Of a stretch of DNA of 64,000 bases, positions 1-9,182 are shown piece by piece (the stretch's first letter is position 1; every line of letters starts with the position of its first letter). The stretch is taken from NCBI RefSeq assembly GCF_000496695.1, contig NZ_BAUJ01000019.1:43010-107009 (forward strand), written 5' to 3'. This stretch comes from Vibrio halioticoli NBRC 102217 (GTDB lineage Bacteria; Pseudomonadota; Gammaproteobacteria; Enterobacterales; Vibrionaceae). The translations under genes were made by a program, and so were the position numbers. Under the pieces are notes generated by a model. The model worked only from the letters and a program-made list of their open reading frames with translations, had not been told where the DNA came from and made no database searches.

Positions 1-2
1 AA

Positions 3-302
3 GTTCCAGTGGCATCTAAAGAATATCTACAAGAGTTCTTTGCGCAGATCATTTTAGATGAACAAGCACCACATTCATTGTGGTTAGGTTTCTCTGGTAA
101 CGAGGTGGCAGGGGTTGCTATCGTTTCCCTGTCTCATGATCCGCTATCCCAAGTAGGCGTCTTAGTGTCAGATTTACTGCTCGATGATTCGCTAAACAGC
201 AACGCTGAAATTTCATCCATACTCAATATTTTTTCAAATCAGTTAGCTCAAATCGAACATAAGCAGTGCATCTACGTGCATAAGGCGACATGCATAAAGT
301 GA
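3..302 (+). CDS. C-terminal part of a protein cut by the window edge (acetyltransferase-like)
   Basis: The reading frame is open from base 3 to the stop at 302, so the gene begins upstream of the window and only about 99 residues are visible. The visible part has alternating hydrophobic stretches (SLWLGFSGNEVAGVAIV and GVLVSDLLLDDSLN) that resemble the beta-strands of a GNAT-type acetyltransferase, but the acetyl-CoA loop is not recognisable here. The GTG at base 9 is probably only an internal codon. No firm function can be given. Confidence 0.5.
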   Translation, partial: VPVASKEYLQEFFAQIILDEQAPHSLWLGFSGNEVAGVAIVSLSHDPLSQVGVLVSDLLLDDSLNSNAEISSILNIFSNQLAQIEHKQCIYVHKATCIK

Positions 303-428
303 TCTGAGTCGGTTAATGAAAAACTTATCGTGCCTGAGCTAACAGTAAACAAATTAGTCTTTTCCCACTGGGCAAATTCTTGGTTATAAAGGGATTATAA
401 TCAGTGGAATGCTACGGAAAGGCAATCA

Positions 429-1085
429 ATGAAATGTGTGATTTTTGACTGTGAAGGGACGTTAGTTGATAGCGAAAAGCTATGCTGCCAAGCTTTGGTC
501 AGTGTATTTAACAGCTTTGGCGCGCAATTAAGTATGGAAGACACGCTCAAGCATTTTAATGGTGGCAAGCTCACTGATATTTTGCTAGAAACCTCTGAGA
601 GGCTCGGCGTTAAAGCCGACATTGATCAGTTGGCGATGATGTACCGCGAGAAAAGTAAGGTACTTTTTCAAGACCAATTAAACCCATCTAAAAATGCCAT
701 TATGGTTTTAGATAAGCTTAAAGAAATGGATATCGAAGTGTGCGTTGTTTCAAACGGACCGCTGAGCAAACTAGAGTATAAATTGGAAATCAGTGGCTTA
801 GCTGGTTATTTCAAAGATGCTATGTTCAGTGCTTTTGAGGCGAACAGCTGGAAGCCTGATCCTGATCTTATCCAATACGCCGCAATGGGAATGGGTTTTC
901 AAGGCAAAGACTGCTTGTTTGTTGATGATACGCTACAAGGTGTTCGTGCCGGTGTGGCGGCCAACATCACCACCTTGCATTATCGTCCCAATCACTTATC
1001 ACCAAAATCGACCGCAGAAGGCGCGATCAGTATTCATGATTTAAGTGAAATTTTGCAATTTTGTACTGCAGAGTCAGTTAATTAG
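429..1085 (+). CDS. yieH: HAD-superfamily phosphatase, YieH-like
   Basis: 218 residues, a full-length HAD subfamily IA hydrolase. Motif I is FDCEGTLVDS near the N-terminus (nucleophile Asp plus second Asp replaced by Glu: DCEGT rather than the usual DxDGT), motif II is VVSNGP, the motif III lysine lies in SWKPDP, and motif IV is LFVDDTLQGV. The SNGP and WKPDP segments match what I remember of E. coli YieH, a 6-phosphogluconate phosphatase, so a sugar-phosphate phosphatase is the best guess. The Asp-to-Glu change at the acid/base position is odd and could alter activity. A stand-alone gene; the substrate is not shown by context. Confidence 0.75.
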   Translation: MKCVIFDCEGTLVDSEKLCCQALVSVFNSFGAQLSMEDTLKHFNGGKLTDILLETSERLGVKADIDQLAMMYREKSKVLFQDQLNPSKNAIMVLDKLKEMDIEVCVVSNGPLSKLEYKLEISGLAGYFKDAMFSAFEANSWKPDPDLIQYAAMGMGFQGKDCLFVDDTLQGVRAGVAANITTLHYRPNHLSPKSTAEGAISIHDLSEILQFCTAESVN

Positions 1086-1174
1086 CACTCGTATTCGTAC
1101 TGGATTTAGCACTTAGCGTTCCGCCGTAAGTCGAGTATACTCAGTTAAAATTTAATTGAGGTTTCCTACCTATA

Positions 1175-1666
1175 ATGAATCAGCTTGCGCCTAGAAACCA
1201 AGTGGCTATTTTTGCTGACGTGCAGAATATCTACTACACCACTCGTGACGCTTATCGTCGAAACTTTGACTACAACGCGTTTTGGGCATTGGCAATGGAA
1301 TATGGAGACATCGTTTCTGCACATGCCTACGCAATTGCCAGCCAAGATCCTAAGCAACGTCAATTTCATCATATCCTGCGAGGGATTGGTTTTCAGGTAA
1401 AACTAAAGCCTTATATTCAACGTGCAGACGGCAGTGCGAAAGGCGATTGGGACGTGGGTATTACCATAGATATTATGGAAAAAGCTCGCGACGTAGATAC
1501 CATCATTTTGCTCTCTGGCGATGGTGATTTTGAGCTTTTGGTGAAGCATGTTGCGCAGCACTACAACTGCAAGGTGATTGTATTGGGCGTACCTCAACTG
1601 ACTGCCAATGGTTTGATTGAGGCGGCCAGCGAATTTATCCCCATTAAAGATGCGCTTTTGAGATAG
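1175..1666 (+). CDS. NYN-domain protein, LabA/DUF88 family
   Basis: 163 residues spanning one NYN (PIN-like) domain. The acidic residues of a metal-dependent RNase site are visible: FADVQNIYY at the N-terminus, GDWDVGITIDIM in the middle and LLSGDGDFELLV after it. Family members are predicted or shown to cut RNA; the role of this one is unknown. The ATG follows a weak ribosome site. It is separated from the convergent DUF2986 gene by a strongly structured spacer (1697-1774). Confidence 0.75.
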   Translation: MNQLAPRNQVAIFADVQNIYYTTRDAYRRNFDYNAFWALAMEYGDIVSAHAYAIASQDPKQRQFHHILRGIGFQVKLKPYIQRADGSAKGDWDVGITIDIMEKARDVDTIILLSGDGDFELLVKHVAQHYNCKVIVLGVPQLTANGLIEAASEFIPIKDALLR

Positions 1667-1696
1667 CACTTTTTATATAAAACACCGCAAAATAAC

Positions 1697-1774
1697 CAGA
1701 GCGCCCGTCTAGGAATACACGGACGAATACCGCTAAATACACTTACGCGTGATTAGCGTAAGTCAGGCGCTCTG
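1697..1774. other. Highly structured spacer between convergent genes
   Basis: A 9-bp perfect outer stem (CAGAGCGCC at 1697-1705 with GGCGCTCTG at 1766-1774) encloses an inner 8-bp stem (ACTTACGC at 1741-1748 with GCGTAAGT at 1756-1763) and a weaker small hairpin around 1705-1725. The layout resembles a branched RNA or a small dispersed palindromic element. There is no T-run right after the outer stem on either strand, so it is not a classical terminator, although it sits where one would be expected. Confidence 0.45.
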
Positions 1775-1785
1775 CTAGGTAATTG

Positions 1786-1998
1786 TTAGTCTTCTTTTTG
1801 TTGTGACGGCGTAGCATCAGTCACAGTATCTGTCGCATTTTCGTCTGCTTGCACATCTTCAACTTGAGCTGCTTCTTGCTCCATCTTCGCCCGTTCACTT
1901 TTTGAAATGTACTTTGGCTTGTTTGAACTGTGCAGTTTAGAGTTCTGCTTCTTTATTTTCTTCTTTAGGATCTGATTGATCTTCTTCTTACGGTTCAT
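1786..1998 (-). CDS. DUF2986 family small basic protein
   Basis: 70 residues. The first 45 are strongly basic (MNRKKKINQILKKKIKKQ, then KLHSSNKPKYISKSERAKM) and the last 25 are acidic and probably disordered. This split and the KPKYISKSERAKME segment match the DUF2986 family that I associate with Vibrio and relatives. Function unknown; the basic half could bind nucleic acid or ribosomes, which is inference only. Confidence 0.7.
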   Translation of the reverse strand: MNRKKKINQILKKKIKKQNSKLHSSNKPKYISKSERAKMEQEAAQVEDVQADENATDTVTDATPSQQKED

Positions 1999-2221
1999 TT
2001 TTTGACCTTAATTCGCATGACGGCGCTAAGACTAACATAAACCGTTAATGCGTGCTGTAAATTGGTGAAAGAAGGCAATAATTGTCTTTAAGTGAATTGG
2101 GGCTGTACCTTGGTCACGCTTTACAAAAAACACCATAGAACCGACTAGGCAATTACTTTCGTATTTTGGCAATGAACGTATACTCTTAAAATACATAATA
2201 AAATTATTAGAAGTAGGCGAT

Positions 2222-3313
2222 ATGACTAAAACGTATGCGGAAATTTCAGGCTGGGGAAAGTGCTTACCACCAACAGTATTGAGTAATGATGATCTAGGTA
2301 CATTTTTAGATACCTCAGATGAATGGATAAAGCCAAGAACCGGAATATCTGCGCGTAGAATTAGTCATGTACAAACCTCGGATTTGGCCACCGTTGCCGC
2401 GCAAAGAGCGATGGATTGTGCCGGTATTGAGCCGGGTGATTTGGATCTTATTATTGTTGCGACTTGTTCACCCGACACCCTTATCCCTAATATTGCGTCT
2501 AAGGTACAAAATAATTTATCGGCATTTAAAGCCGCCGCCTTTGATTTAAACGCAGCTTGTACCGGCTTTGTGTATGGCTTAGAAACCGCAACGCGCATGA
2601 TTCAAGCAGGCAATTATCAGCACGTGTTGGTGATTGGCGCAGAGAGACTGAGCTTTTTCATTGACTGGACTCAGCGTGACACCGCCGTATTATTTGGTGA
2701 TGGCGCAGGTGCGGTGGTGCTGTCAAAAACTGAGCAAGAAGTTGGGTTACTACAAAGTAAACTGGGCTGTGATTCTGAAGGGCGTGACATCTTAGCGGTG
2801 CCTAGCTTTGGCACGTCAATGCAAAGATTCGCCGCCGATAATGGCTATTTCACCTTTAACTTTGTCGGGCGTGAGATCTTTAAACGTGCGGTAAAAGGCA
2901 TGGGCAGTGCGGCGCATCATGTATTAAACGAAGCGCAGTTATCGACCTCTGCCATTGACGTGGTGATTCCGCATCAAGCCAATGTGCGCATTATTCAAAC
3001 TTTGTGCGATATGGCAGGGATTGAGCAAGAAAAAGCGTTTATCAATATCCAAAATTACGGAAATACATCAGCGGCGACTGTGCCGATTGCCTTGTGTGAA
3101 GCAGCCGAGCAAGGCGTGATAAAGCCGGGCAGTGAAATATTAACCGCTGCGTTTGGCGCTGGATTAACTTGGGGGGCAGGGCGTATTCGTTGGGGCCAGC
3201 GAGTTACGCCAATAAAAGAGAGCGATGCAAGGCTGCCTAAATGTGAACAAACGGCATTGCAGTTGCTAGACCAAGCTATTTTGCATTGTAAGAACAATCC
3301 TAATAGAGGCTAA
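2222..3313 (+). CDS. Beta-ketoacyl-ACP synthase III-like protein (FabH family)
   Basis: 363 residues with the thiolase fold of the KAS III family. The catalytic triad is visible: Cys113 in [11 protein letters not shown], His in [11 protein letters not shown] and Asn in [11 protein letters not shown]. FabH condenses acetyl-CoA or another acyl-CoA with malonyl-ACP. About 35 extra C-terminal residues after the usual [13 protein letters not shown] end are unusual for housekeeping FabH (about 320 aa), and the gene does not sit in a fab cluster, so this is more likely a second KAS III homologue of the kind found in Vibrio. Followed by a strong terminator (3359-3399). Confidence 0.8.
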   Translation: MTKTYAEISGWGKCLPPTVLSNDDLGTFLDTSDEWIKPRTGISARRISHVQTSDLATVAAQRAMDCAGIEPGDLDLIIVATCSPDTLIPNIASKVQNNLSAFKAAAFDLNAACTGFVYGLETATRMIQAGNYQHVLVIGAERLSFFIDWTQRDTAVLFGDGAGAVVLSKTEQEVGLLQSKLGCDSEGRDILAVPSFGTSMQRFAADNGYFTFNFVGREIFKRAVKGMGSAAHHVLNEAQLSTSAIDVVIPHQANVRIIQTLCDMAGIEQEKAFINIQNYGNTSAATVPIALCEAAEQGVIKPGSEILTAAFGAGLTWGAGRIRWGQRVTPIKESDARLPKCEQTALQLLDQAILHCKNNPNRG

Positions 3314-3358
3314 TCGGCTCTCATTGCATCAACCTTATTCCTTATCTTTGTTTGTCTT

Positions 3359-3399
3359 GCTACAGCATTAAGCAGCGCCTGTTTAATGCTGTAGCTTTT
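3359..3399 (+). terminator. Rho-independent terminator after the ketosynthase gene
   Basis: A perfect 13-bp stem: GCTACAGCATTAA (3359-3371) pairs with TTAATGCTGTAGC (3383-3395), with an 11-nt loop and then TTTT. It lies 46 bases after the ketosynthase stop. Confidence 0.8.
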
Positions 3400-3508
3400 A
3401 ATTTATCGAATTTTAAGAAACCGAGTAGGACTGGCTATTTTCTTCCCGCCACCTTCAATTTCATACTGTCTTTATTCATTACTATCTTCATTACTATCAA
3501 TCCCAAAA

Positions 3509-3548
3509 TGCAACTCATTGCTCTATTAATTAAGTGCAATGAGTTGCA
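3509..3548. promoter_or_regulatory. 12-bp inverted repeat upstream of the peptide transporter
   Basis: TGCAACTCATTG (3509-3520) and CAATGAGTTGCA (3537-3548) are exact reverse complements separated by 16 AT-rich bases. It lies about 140 bases before the preferred start of the POT transporter, in a place for an operator or a leader hairpin. No regulator family is recognised from the half-site. Confidence 0.4.
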
Positions 3549-3688
3549 GTTGATTTGTGCAATATAAAAATGTGACCCACTTCTCAAGCGGTTTGTTTGC
3601 TAACGTAACGCGCGTGCTAGAAGGATTTCTATCGCCAAGATCCAGCTTTGCTGGTTTAGATATTCAAACCGTTTTAGAGATAAACATT

Positions 3689-5191
3689 TTGCAAACAATA
3701 TCGAAAACACCAACACCTGAGAAGAAGCTCATTCGCTCTCAGGTATTTAACGTAACAACGATTACGTTCTTTGGGCAGTTCGCCTCTTACTCCATCATGT
3801 CAATCTTCATTCTGTTCCTAACCTTGCCAATGGCTCGTGATGGGCTAGGGATGACAGAGAAAGAAGCGTATGAATTCATGGGTGTAACCCAAGCTATCGG
3901 TTATATGATGCCAATTATCGGCGGTTATGTTATCGATAAATATCTCGGTATTCGCCGCGGTATTACTTGGGGTGTATGTTTAGTCGCACTGGCTTATTTG
4001 ATTATTTATATCGGCAGCTCCAATGTTCACACGCTAGGTACACGTGCCTTTATTATGGCGTATGCGCTACTTCCTGCTATCAACTCATTGGTAGCATCAC
4101 CAACTTCAGCACTTGTAAGCCGCATTTACAAAGGCGATGACGCGGGCAGTAAATCAGGCATGACCTTTTACTACATGGCCATTAACGTAGGCTCACTTAT
4201 TGGTATTGGTCTTGCGCCAATGTTAATGGATAGCCCTTACGGCGTTATGTCTGTGCTAGCGTTAGTGGTTTTAGGTAAATCAGCCGCTGCAATTAACTTC
4301 ATTGTTAAACGCAACATCTACACCAATGTAATTGATGATCTGGATAAGCAACCAATGACGATTGGACGTCTAATTCCGGTGGTATCTTACATCGTTGTGG
4401 GTTACGCGATTGCATATTACTCATACCTTAATCCGCACGTAAGTACCTATTTGATTGGTATTGGTTGTACTGTTGGTATTTTGGCGTTTTGTATTCGTAC
4501 TATGTTGCTTAAAGGTGTGGATCGCACTAAACAATTAATTGCCGCATTTTTGATTTTGGTCGCGATTGTATTCTTCGTGTTATACAACCAAATGGCCACC
4601 ACCATGATCATGTTTACTAAGAACAATACGGACTTTTCCTTGTTCGGTATTATTCTGTCTCCGGCTCAGTTCCAGTTGATTAACCCATTGGTTATCTTAG
4701 CAATTGGTTCGCAATTGCCTAAGTTCTACAACCGCTTTGTTCGCTTTAGTATTCCTTATCAATTCGCTGTGGGCGTAGTGCTCTCGGGTCTGTCGATGCT
4801 TGCGCTTTGGTATGGCGCATCAACCGGTTACGAAACAGGGATTGCTAGCGCAAACTATGTAGGTCTTTCTTACCTAATCGTAACTATTGCTGAACTGTTT
4901 GTGAGTGCGGTAGGTCTGTCTATGATTGGTCTCTATTGTCACCCTAAAATGATTGCCTTTGCGATGGGCGCTTGGTACTTAGCTTCTTCTATGTCGAACC
5001 TGATCTCTGGTCAGTTAGGTAAGATCGTTGCGATTCCACAAGGTGGCGAAGACAAAATTGCTAGCATCCACGCTTACGGTGATTACTTCTACTCTATGGG
5101 TTGGAGTGGCATGATCGTCGGTGGCGCACTGTGTGTTGTGATGTACATGTTGCACCGCTCACTGGCTAAAAAAGGCATTACTATCGCTTAA
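3689..5191 (+). CDS. POT/PTR-family proton-coupled peptide transporter
   Basis: About 500 residues, the usual length of bacterial Dtp-type di/tripeptide symporters, with 12-14 hydrophobic segments. Family hallmarks follow the start closely: RSQVFNVTTITFFGQFASYS (equivalent of the ExxER helix region), then GVTQAIGYMMPIIGGYVIDKYLGIRR and SGMTFYYMAINVGSLIG. The frame stays open back to a GTG at 3557, which would add 44 residues unlike the family; I prefer the TTG at 3689, giving QTISKTPTPEKKL before the conserved region, with AGAGA about 8 bases upstream. A start codon cannot be fixed without comparison. Inner membrane. Confidence 0.8.
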   Translation: MQTISKTPTPEKKLIRSQVFNVTTITFFGQFASYSIMSIFILFLTLPMARDGLGMTEKEAYEFMGVTQAIGYMMPIIGGYVIDKYLGIRRGITWGVCLVALAYLIIYIGSSNVHTLGTRAFIMAYALLPAINSLVASPTSALVSRIYKGDDAGSKSGMTFYYMAINVGSLIGIGLAPMLMDSPYGVMSVLALVVLGKSAAAINFIVKRNIYTNVIDDLDKQPMTIGRLIPVVSYIVVGYAIAYYSYLNPHVSTYLIGIGCTVGILAFCIRTMLLKGVDRTKQLIAAFLILVAIVFFVLYNQMATTMIMFTKNNTDFSLFGIILSPAQFQLINPLVILAIGSQLPKFYNRFVRFSIPYQFAVGVVLSGLSMLALWYGASTGYETGIASANYVGLSYLIVTIAELFVSAVGLSMIGLYCHPKMIAFAMGAWYLASSMSNLISGQLGKIVAIPQGGEDKIASIHAYGDYFYSMGWSGMIVGGALCVVMYMLHRSLAKKGITIA

Positions 5192-5232
5192 TGTGATTTC
5201 CCCATTATTAAGGGAAACCTTAGTGGAATAGC

Positions 5233-5272
5233 AAAAAATGGCAGCTTAGACCAAGGTCAGCTGCCATTTTTT
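5233..5272. terminator. Bidirectional terminator between convergent genes
   Basis: AAAAAATGGCAGCT (5233-5246) and AGCTGCCATTTTTT (5259-5272) are perfect 14-bp complements with a 12-nt loop. The A-run and T-run make it work for the transporter (+) and for the DUF1254 gene (-). Confidence 0.85.
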
Positions 5273-5305
5273 ATGTCGTTAATTTGCTACTTTCACCAGT
5301 ACCTT

Positions 5306-6376
5306 TTAGCTTTGTTTAAGCCCGGCAATAATAGGGTCATCTTTTGCTTTCATAACGCTAGGATTGACGCCGTAATGACGAGTGGTAAAGGTAAAATCTT
5401 GTCCTTTAGTATCGATATTGTTTTTGGCAGAGTCTCCGCAGTTGAACGAGACAGTGATCGTACCATCTTGGTTGGTATCCCAAGTATTTGAGCTAATGTG
5501 ACGTACGCCTTCCATCAAGTATTTGTCGGAATCATACGCAGTAATCGAGGTGAAAAATTTATTTTGTGGGTCGTTAAAGGTCGCGCTGTAACAGACGTTG
5601 GCTTTTAACTTGGCGCTGTTGGCGTATTTATTCCCCACAAAGGCCTCTGGGCTTGCGCCGCCCCAGCCTGCTGCATTCTCTAAATTCCACTGATGCAAGT
5701 CAGTGACTTGTTCACTAGTGCGAGGGAAGGTATAGGTGAATTTATCCATAGAGTTGACCTCTTTGGTGTAGTTTTGCACCCAAGTTTCCACTTCGTCATA
5801 GTTATACGGCTGAACTTGGTAATCTGTGGCAAAGTTAAAATCAGCGACATTGACCTTGTCTAATTGCTCAACCGCGTGCTGGATGCCTTTTTCTGTGCCT
5901 GAGCGATAAATCAGCATCGCATATTCTGACTCAACAGCAAGTTCATACACACCATCTTCAACCACATAGTGTTGCCCATGACCGCGCTCAGTTACTACTT
6001 GTACGGCTAAATAGTTGTCTGTCTTAGGTATCGAAAAGCTCACCTTGCCATTTTCGGCTTTAACGATAGCCACGCCATATAAGGTATCATCGTTCATCTG
6101 CACTGTTGGCGCCGCTTTGCCGCGTGGAGGCAGGTTCTGCATGATCACAAATTGAGAGTTCGCGCCTTTGCTTGTCCAGTTACGATAATTACGTGCGGTC
6201 TCAGCGTGCGAGAAGTTGTCCGCAGTGACGGTGAGTGTTTGTGCTTTTGAACTGTGCGTATTTTCAGTAGCCATCACGTTTGGTGCTAGCGATACTGCAG
6301 TGAGCAGGGCGGTAGCGAGCACTACATGAGAAGAAAGTGCACGAGAAACAAATTTATTTGGGCGAGCGTTAAGCAT
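5306..6376 (-). CDS. Secreted DUF1254/DUF1214 domain protein
   Basis: 356 residues with an N-terminal signal peptide (basic start, hydrophobic core VVLATALLTAVSLAP, then VMA-TEN as a plausible cleavage site). The N-terminal part (TLYGVAIV, SFSIPKTDNYLAVQVV) matches DUF1254 and the C-terminal part (FFTSITAYDSDKYLMEG, then DGTITVSFNC and FTFTTRHYGVNPSVM) matches DUF1214. These two domains usually occur together in exported proteins of unknown function. Probably periplasmic. A single-gene unit ending in the shared terminator. Confidence 0.75.
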   Translation of the reverse strand: MLNARPNKFVSRALSSHVVLATALLTAVSLAPNVMATENTHSSKAQTLTVTADNFSHAETARNYRNWTSKGANSQFVIMQNLPPRGKAAPTVQMNDDTLYGVAIVKAENGKVSFSIPKTDNYLAVQVVTERGHGQHYVVEDGVYELAVESEYAMLIYRSGTEKGIQHAVEQLDKVNVADFNFATDYQVQPYNYDEVETWVQNYTKEVNSMDKFTYTFPRTSEQVTDLHQWNLENAAGWGGASPEAFVGNKYANSAKLKANVCYSATFNDPQNKFFTSITAYDSDKYLMEGVRHISSNTWDTNQDGTITVSFNCGDSAKNNIDTKGQDFTFTTRHYGVNPSVMKAKDDPIIAGLKQS

Positions 6377-6593
6377 GGTTGTAACCTCTAAAGTGCGAAT
6401 AGCAAAGATGCCAATTTGAGTATAGAAAACAATATGTTAGTCACAAGCTCCGTTTGTCACTGTGTTGCTTTAAAGAGACTTTAAGAGGGTTTAGATGGAA
6501 TTTGAAATGACGTTAATCAATAGCTGATATTCGATATGTGGATATGGTAGTGAAATCAATGACCTAGGAGTGAACTCCTAGGTCATAAAATAA

Positions 6594-8252
6594 TTAGGCG
6601 GTGGCGATTTTGTAGGTGCGATAGCCACCAAGTAAGTTTTTCGCTTTAAAGCCATTATTGACTAACTGGCGATAGGCAACATTGCCACGCAGGCCAACTT
6701 GACAATAAATGATGATTTCTTTGTCTTTTGGCAGTTCATGCATGCGCTGACGCAGTTGATCGACAGGAATATTGATATCCCCTGCAATATGATTGCCGTT
6801 TTTGCGCTCGGCTGGGTTTCGCACATCAAGCAGTAACTGCTCATCAGTTAGGTGTGCAATCTCATCAAAGTGAATAGGGGTTGCGTCGCCATTAATGATG
6901 TTATTTGCCACAAAAGCGGCTTGGTTAATAACATCTTTAGCACTACCAAAAGGTGGCGCATAGGTGAGCTCTAAATGTTGCAGTTGTTGTACGCTCATGC
7001 CAGCGCGTTGCGCGACCGCCATTACATCAATGCGTTTATCGACGCCGTCTTTGCCCACCGCTTGCGCGCCGAAAATTTTGCCTGATTGTGGGTCAAATAG
7101 CATCTTAAAGGAGACGGTTTCCGCGCCCGGATAGTAGCTAGCATGACTTGCTGTATGCACATACACTTTTTCATAAGCTGTGCCGCTTTGCTGTAATTGT
7201 TTTTCATTCATGCCGGTTGAGGCAACAGCTAAGTCAAACACCTTACATATAGCGGTGCCTTGGGTGCCTTGATAGCTTTGCTCTCTACCTAGCATATTAT
7301 CGGCGGCCATGCGCCCTTGACGATTGGCAGGCCCTGCAAGGGGAACAAGAGTGGGGTTACCTGTGACAAAATCTTGCTCTTCAACTGCGTCTCCCACAGC
7401 ATATATAGAAGGGTCGCTAGTCTGCATTTGCGCATTGGTGTAAATGCCGCCAGTAGCACCGATGCGCAGCCCTGCCTCTTTAGCGAGTTGAGTTTCGGGG
7501 CGGACGCCAATCGCCATGATCAAAATATCGGTATCACGGGACTCACCATTGCTGAGCTGAAGTTTCAGTGATTGGCTGTTTTGATGATGAAGGTACTCGA
7601 CCGATTGCAAGGCCACGCCAAGTTTTAGATCGACGCCTTTATTGCGGATCTCTTCATGGACAAAGCCTGCCATTTCGCGATCTACTGGCGTCATTACTTG
7701 CTCGGCCATTTCAATTAAACTGGTTTTGATGCCAAGTTGCTGGAACGCTTCCATCATTTCAAGGCCGATGAATCCGCCGCCCACTACAGTGGCGTGCTTA
7801 GGTTTATTACTGCGTAGCGTATTTAAAATGCGATCCATATCGGGAATGTTACGCAAGGAGTGGGTGAGAGGGTTATCAAGCCCAGCAATAGGCGGAATTA
7901 TTGGCGCAGCACCGGGACTAAGCAGCAGGAAATCATAGCGTTCGGTATATTCACTGCCATCAATGAGATTTTTAACCGTGACGCTTTTGGCTTGGCGATC
8001 AATGGCAATCACTTCGTTCATCACGCGCACATCAACATTAAAGCGAGCTAAAAAGCTGTCTGGTGTTTGCAGTAACAGTTTACTTCGATCTTTGATGTCA
8101 CCACCAATATGGTAGGGTAGACCACAGTTGGCAAAGGACACAAATTCGCCCCGTTCAAACATGATGATTTCTGCGTCTTCACTTAAACGACGTGCACGAG
8201 CCGCCGCTGATGCACCACCTGCTACGCCACCGACGATGAGAATTTTAGTCAT
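6594..8252 (-). CDS. CoA-disulfide reductase-like flavoprotein with C-terminal rhodanese domain
   Basis: 552 residues from the ATG at 8252, which has GGAG 8 bases upstream; the in-frame GTG at 8261 is less likely. N-terminal FAD site is ILIVGGVAGGASAAAR, and the single redox Cys43 (SFANCGLPYHIGG) is characteristic of CoA-disulfide/persulfide reductases. The NAD(P)H site is ATVVGGGFIGLEMME. A rhodanese domain follows, with DVRNPAE and active-site Cys in IIYCQVGLRG. Such fusions reduce CoA or glutathione persulfides and polysulfides. Divergent from a sulfide-type ArsR regulator, which very probably represses it. Confidence 0.85.
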   Translation of the reverse strand: MTKILIVGGVAGGASAAARARRLSEDAEIIMFERGEFVSFANCGLPYHIGGDIKDRSKLLLQTPDSFLARFNVDVRVMNEVIAIDRQAKSVTVKNLIDGSEYTERYDFLLLSPGAAPIIPPIAGLDNPLTHSLRNIPDMDRILNTLRSNKPKHATVVGGGFIGLEMMEAFQQLGIKTSLIEMAEQVMTPVDREMAGFVHEEIRNKGVDLKLGVALQSVEYLHHQNSQSLKLQLSNGESRDTDILIMAIGVRPETQLAKEAGLRIGATGGIYTNAQMQTSDPSIYAVGDAVEEQDFVTGNPTLVPLAGPANRQGRMAADNMLGREQSYQGTQGTAICKVFDLAVASTGMNEKQLQQSGTAYEKVYVHTASHASYYPGAETVSFKMLFDPQSGKIFGAQAVGKDGVDKRIDVMAVAQRAGMSVQQLQHLELTYAPPFGSAKDVINQAAFVANNIINGDATPIHFDEIAHLTDEQLLLDVRNPAERKNGNHIAGDINIPVDQLRQRMHELPKDKEIIIYCQVGLRGNVAYRQLVNNGFKAKNLLGGYRTYKIATA

Positions 8253-8345
8253 TGCTATCACTCCAAACTTAGGGTTGATTAATGTTGTGTAGTTATAATA
8301 TAAGTTAATTCTAATATTAATCCAGCTAAATTTGAAATTACTTAT

Positions 8346-8359
8346 TTAGTATTGACTAA
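8346..8359. promoter_or_regulatory. Candidate operator of the sulfur-responsive ArsR repressor
   Basis: TTAGTATTGACTAA is an inverted repeat (TTAGT, 4-bp gap, ACTAA) in the AT-rich intergenic region between the divergent reductase and arsR genes. TTGACTA recurs 17 bases further on (about 8369), and TAATATTA lies near 8313. BigR/YgaV-type repressors bind AT-rich palindromes in such positions; assignment is by location and type, not by a matched consensus. Confidence 0.4.
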
Positions 8360-8419
8360 TATAAAGAATTGACTAGACTAATCCAATGTCGTTATCCAAT
8401 TCTAAGCTGAGTTTATCGT

Positions 8420-8746
8420 ATGAATATAGAAGATAAATTAACCTCAGAGACCACCTCTATGAAAGTACTTAAAAGCAAAGCGGACAATGTCGCATCAGTG
8501 CTAAAAGTGCTTTCTCATAGTGAGCGTTTGATGGTGCTGTGTCAGTTGATGGAAGGGGAAAAACAGGTCGCTGACTTGCAAAATGGCTCTGTGCTACATC
8601 AATCAGCACTCTCTCAACACCTTAAAGTGTTGCGAGATAATGAGCTTGTGCAAATAAGAAAAGAATCGCAAAAAGTGTTCTACTCGCTAAAGAATAAACA
8701 GGTAGAGCAACTCATTACATCCTTATATCAAATCTACTGTCGTTAG
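8420..8746 (+). CDS. ArsR-family persulfide-sensing repressor, BigR/SqrR type
   Basis: 108 residues, a single winged-helix domain with recognition helix LHQSALSQHLKVLRDNELV. It has exactly two cysteines that match the sulfide sensors of the family in position: Cys41 (LMVLCQLMEG) and Cys107 (second last residue, YCR). In BigR and SqrR this pair forms a disulfide or polysulfide bridge and releases DNA. The divergent CoADR-rhodanese gene and the two downstream YeeE/YedE genes fit a reactive-sulfur regulon. The next gene starts 10 bases after the stop, so it is probably autoregulated with the transporter. Confidence 0.8.
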   Translation: MNIEDKLTSETTSMKVLKSKADNVASVLKVLSHSERLMVLCQLMEGEKQVADLQNGSVLHQSALSQHLKVLRDNELVQIRKESQKVFYSLKNKQVEQLITSLYQIYCR

Positions 8747-8756
8747 GGAGAAAATT

Positions 8757-9179
8757 GTGGAATTTACTGTGCCTTGGGCTTCATTGTTTGGCGGTATGCT
8801 GTTAGGTGTATCTGCTTCGATATTGCTGTTATTTAACGGGAAAATAGCAGGAATTAGCGGCATCGTGTCTGGTTTATTAAAAAACCAAACGGGTGATAAA
8901 GGTTGGCGCTGGCTATTTGTATTGGGCATGATCGCGGGTGGATTACTAGGGGCAACGGCGTTTGGCGCTATGATCCCAATTAGCTATGACAGTCAGTTGT
9001 GGGTGCTATTGCTCGGCGGTTTGCTGGTGGGGTTAGGCACTAAAATTGGCAATGGCTGCACATCAGGCCACGGCATTTGTGGCATTGGTCGTTTATCTAA
9101 ACGTTCGCTAGTGGCAACCTGCGTCTTTATGCTGGCAGCGGGTGTTACCGTGTTTGTTCGTTTGCATTTGTTGGGGTAG
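8757..9179 (+). CDS. YeeE/YedE half-transporter, first subunit (sulfur compound uptake or export)
   Basis: 140 residues with four hydrophobic segments and the family signature GTKIGNGCTSGHGICGIGRLS carrying conserved cysteines. GTG start with AGGGAG 6-7 bases upstream. The YeeE/YedE (TsuA, PmpAB) family moves thiosulfate or related sulfur species. This is the N-half type that always comes with a partner; the partner starts 3 bases after this stop. Part of the arsR-led sulfur operon. Confidence 0.8.
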   Translation: MEFTVPWASLFGGMLLGVSASILLLFNGKIAGISGIVSGLLKNQTGDKGWRWLFVLGMIAGGLLGATAFGAMIPISYDSQLWVLLLGGLLVGLGTKIGNGCTSGHGICGIGRLSKRSLVATCVFMLAAGVTVFVRLHLLG

Positions 9180-9182
9180 ATC

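Noticed and set aside
1697..1774. Integron attC/VCR site
   Set aside because: The paired arms lack the RYYYAAC/GTTRRRY core and neither neighbour looks like a cassette gene.
3352..3567. 71-codon frame between the ketosynthase and the transporter
   Set aside because: It runs through a strong terminator and an inverted repeat, has no ribosome site and no family resemblance.
3557..3688. N-terminal extension of the POT transporter
   Set aside because: GTG start without ribosome site; the extra 44 residues are unlike the start of family members.
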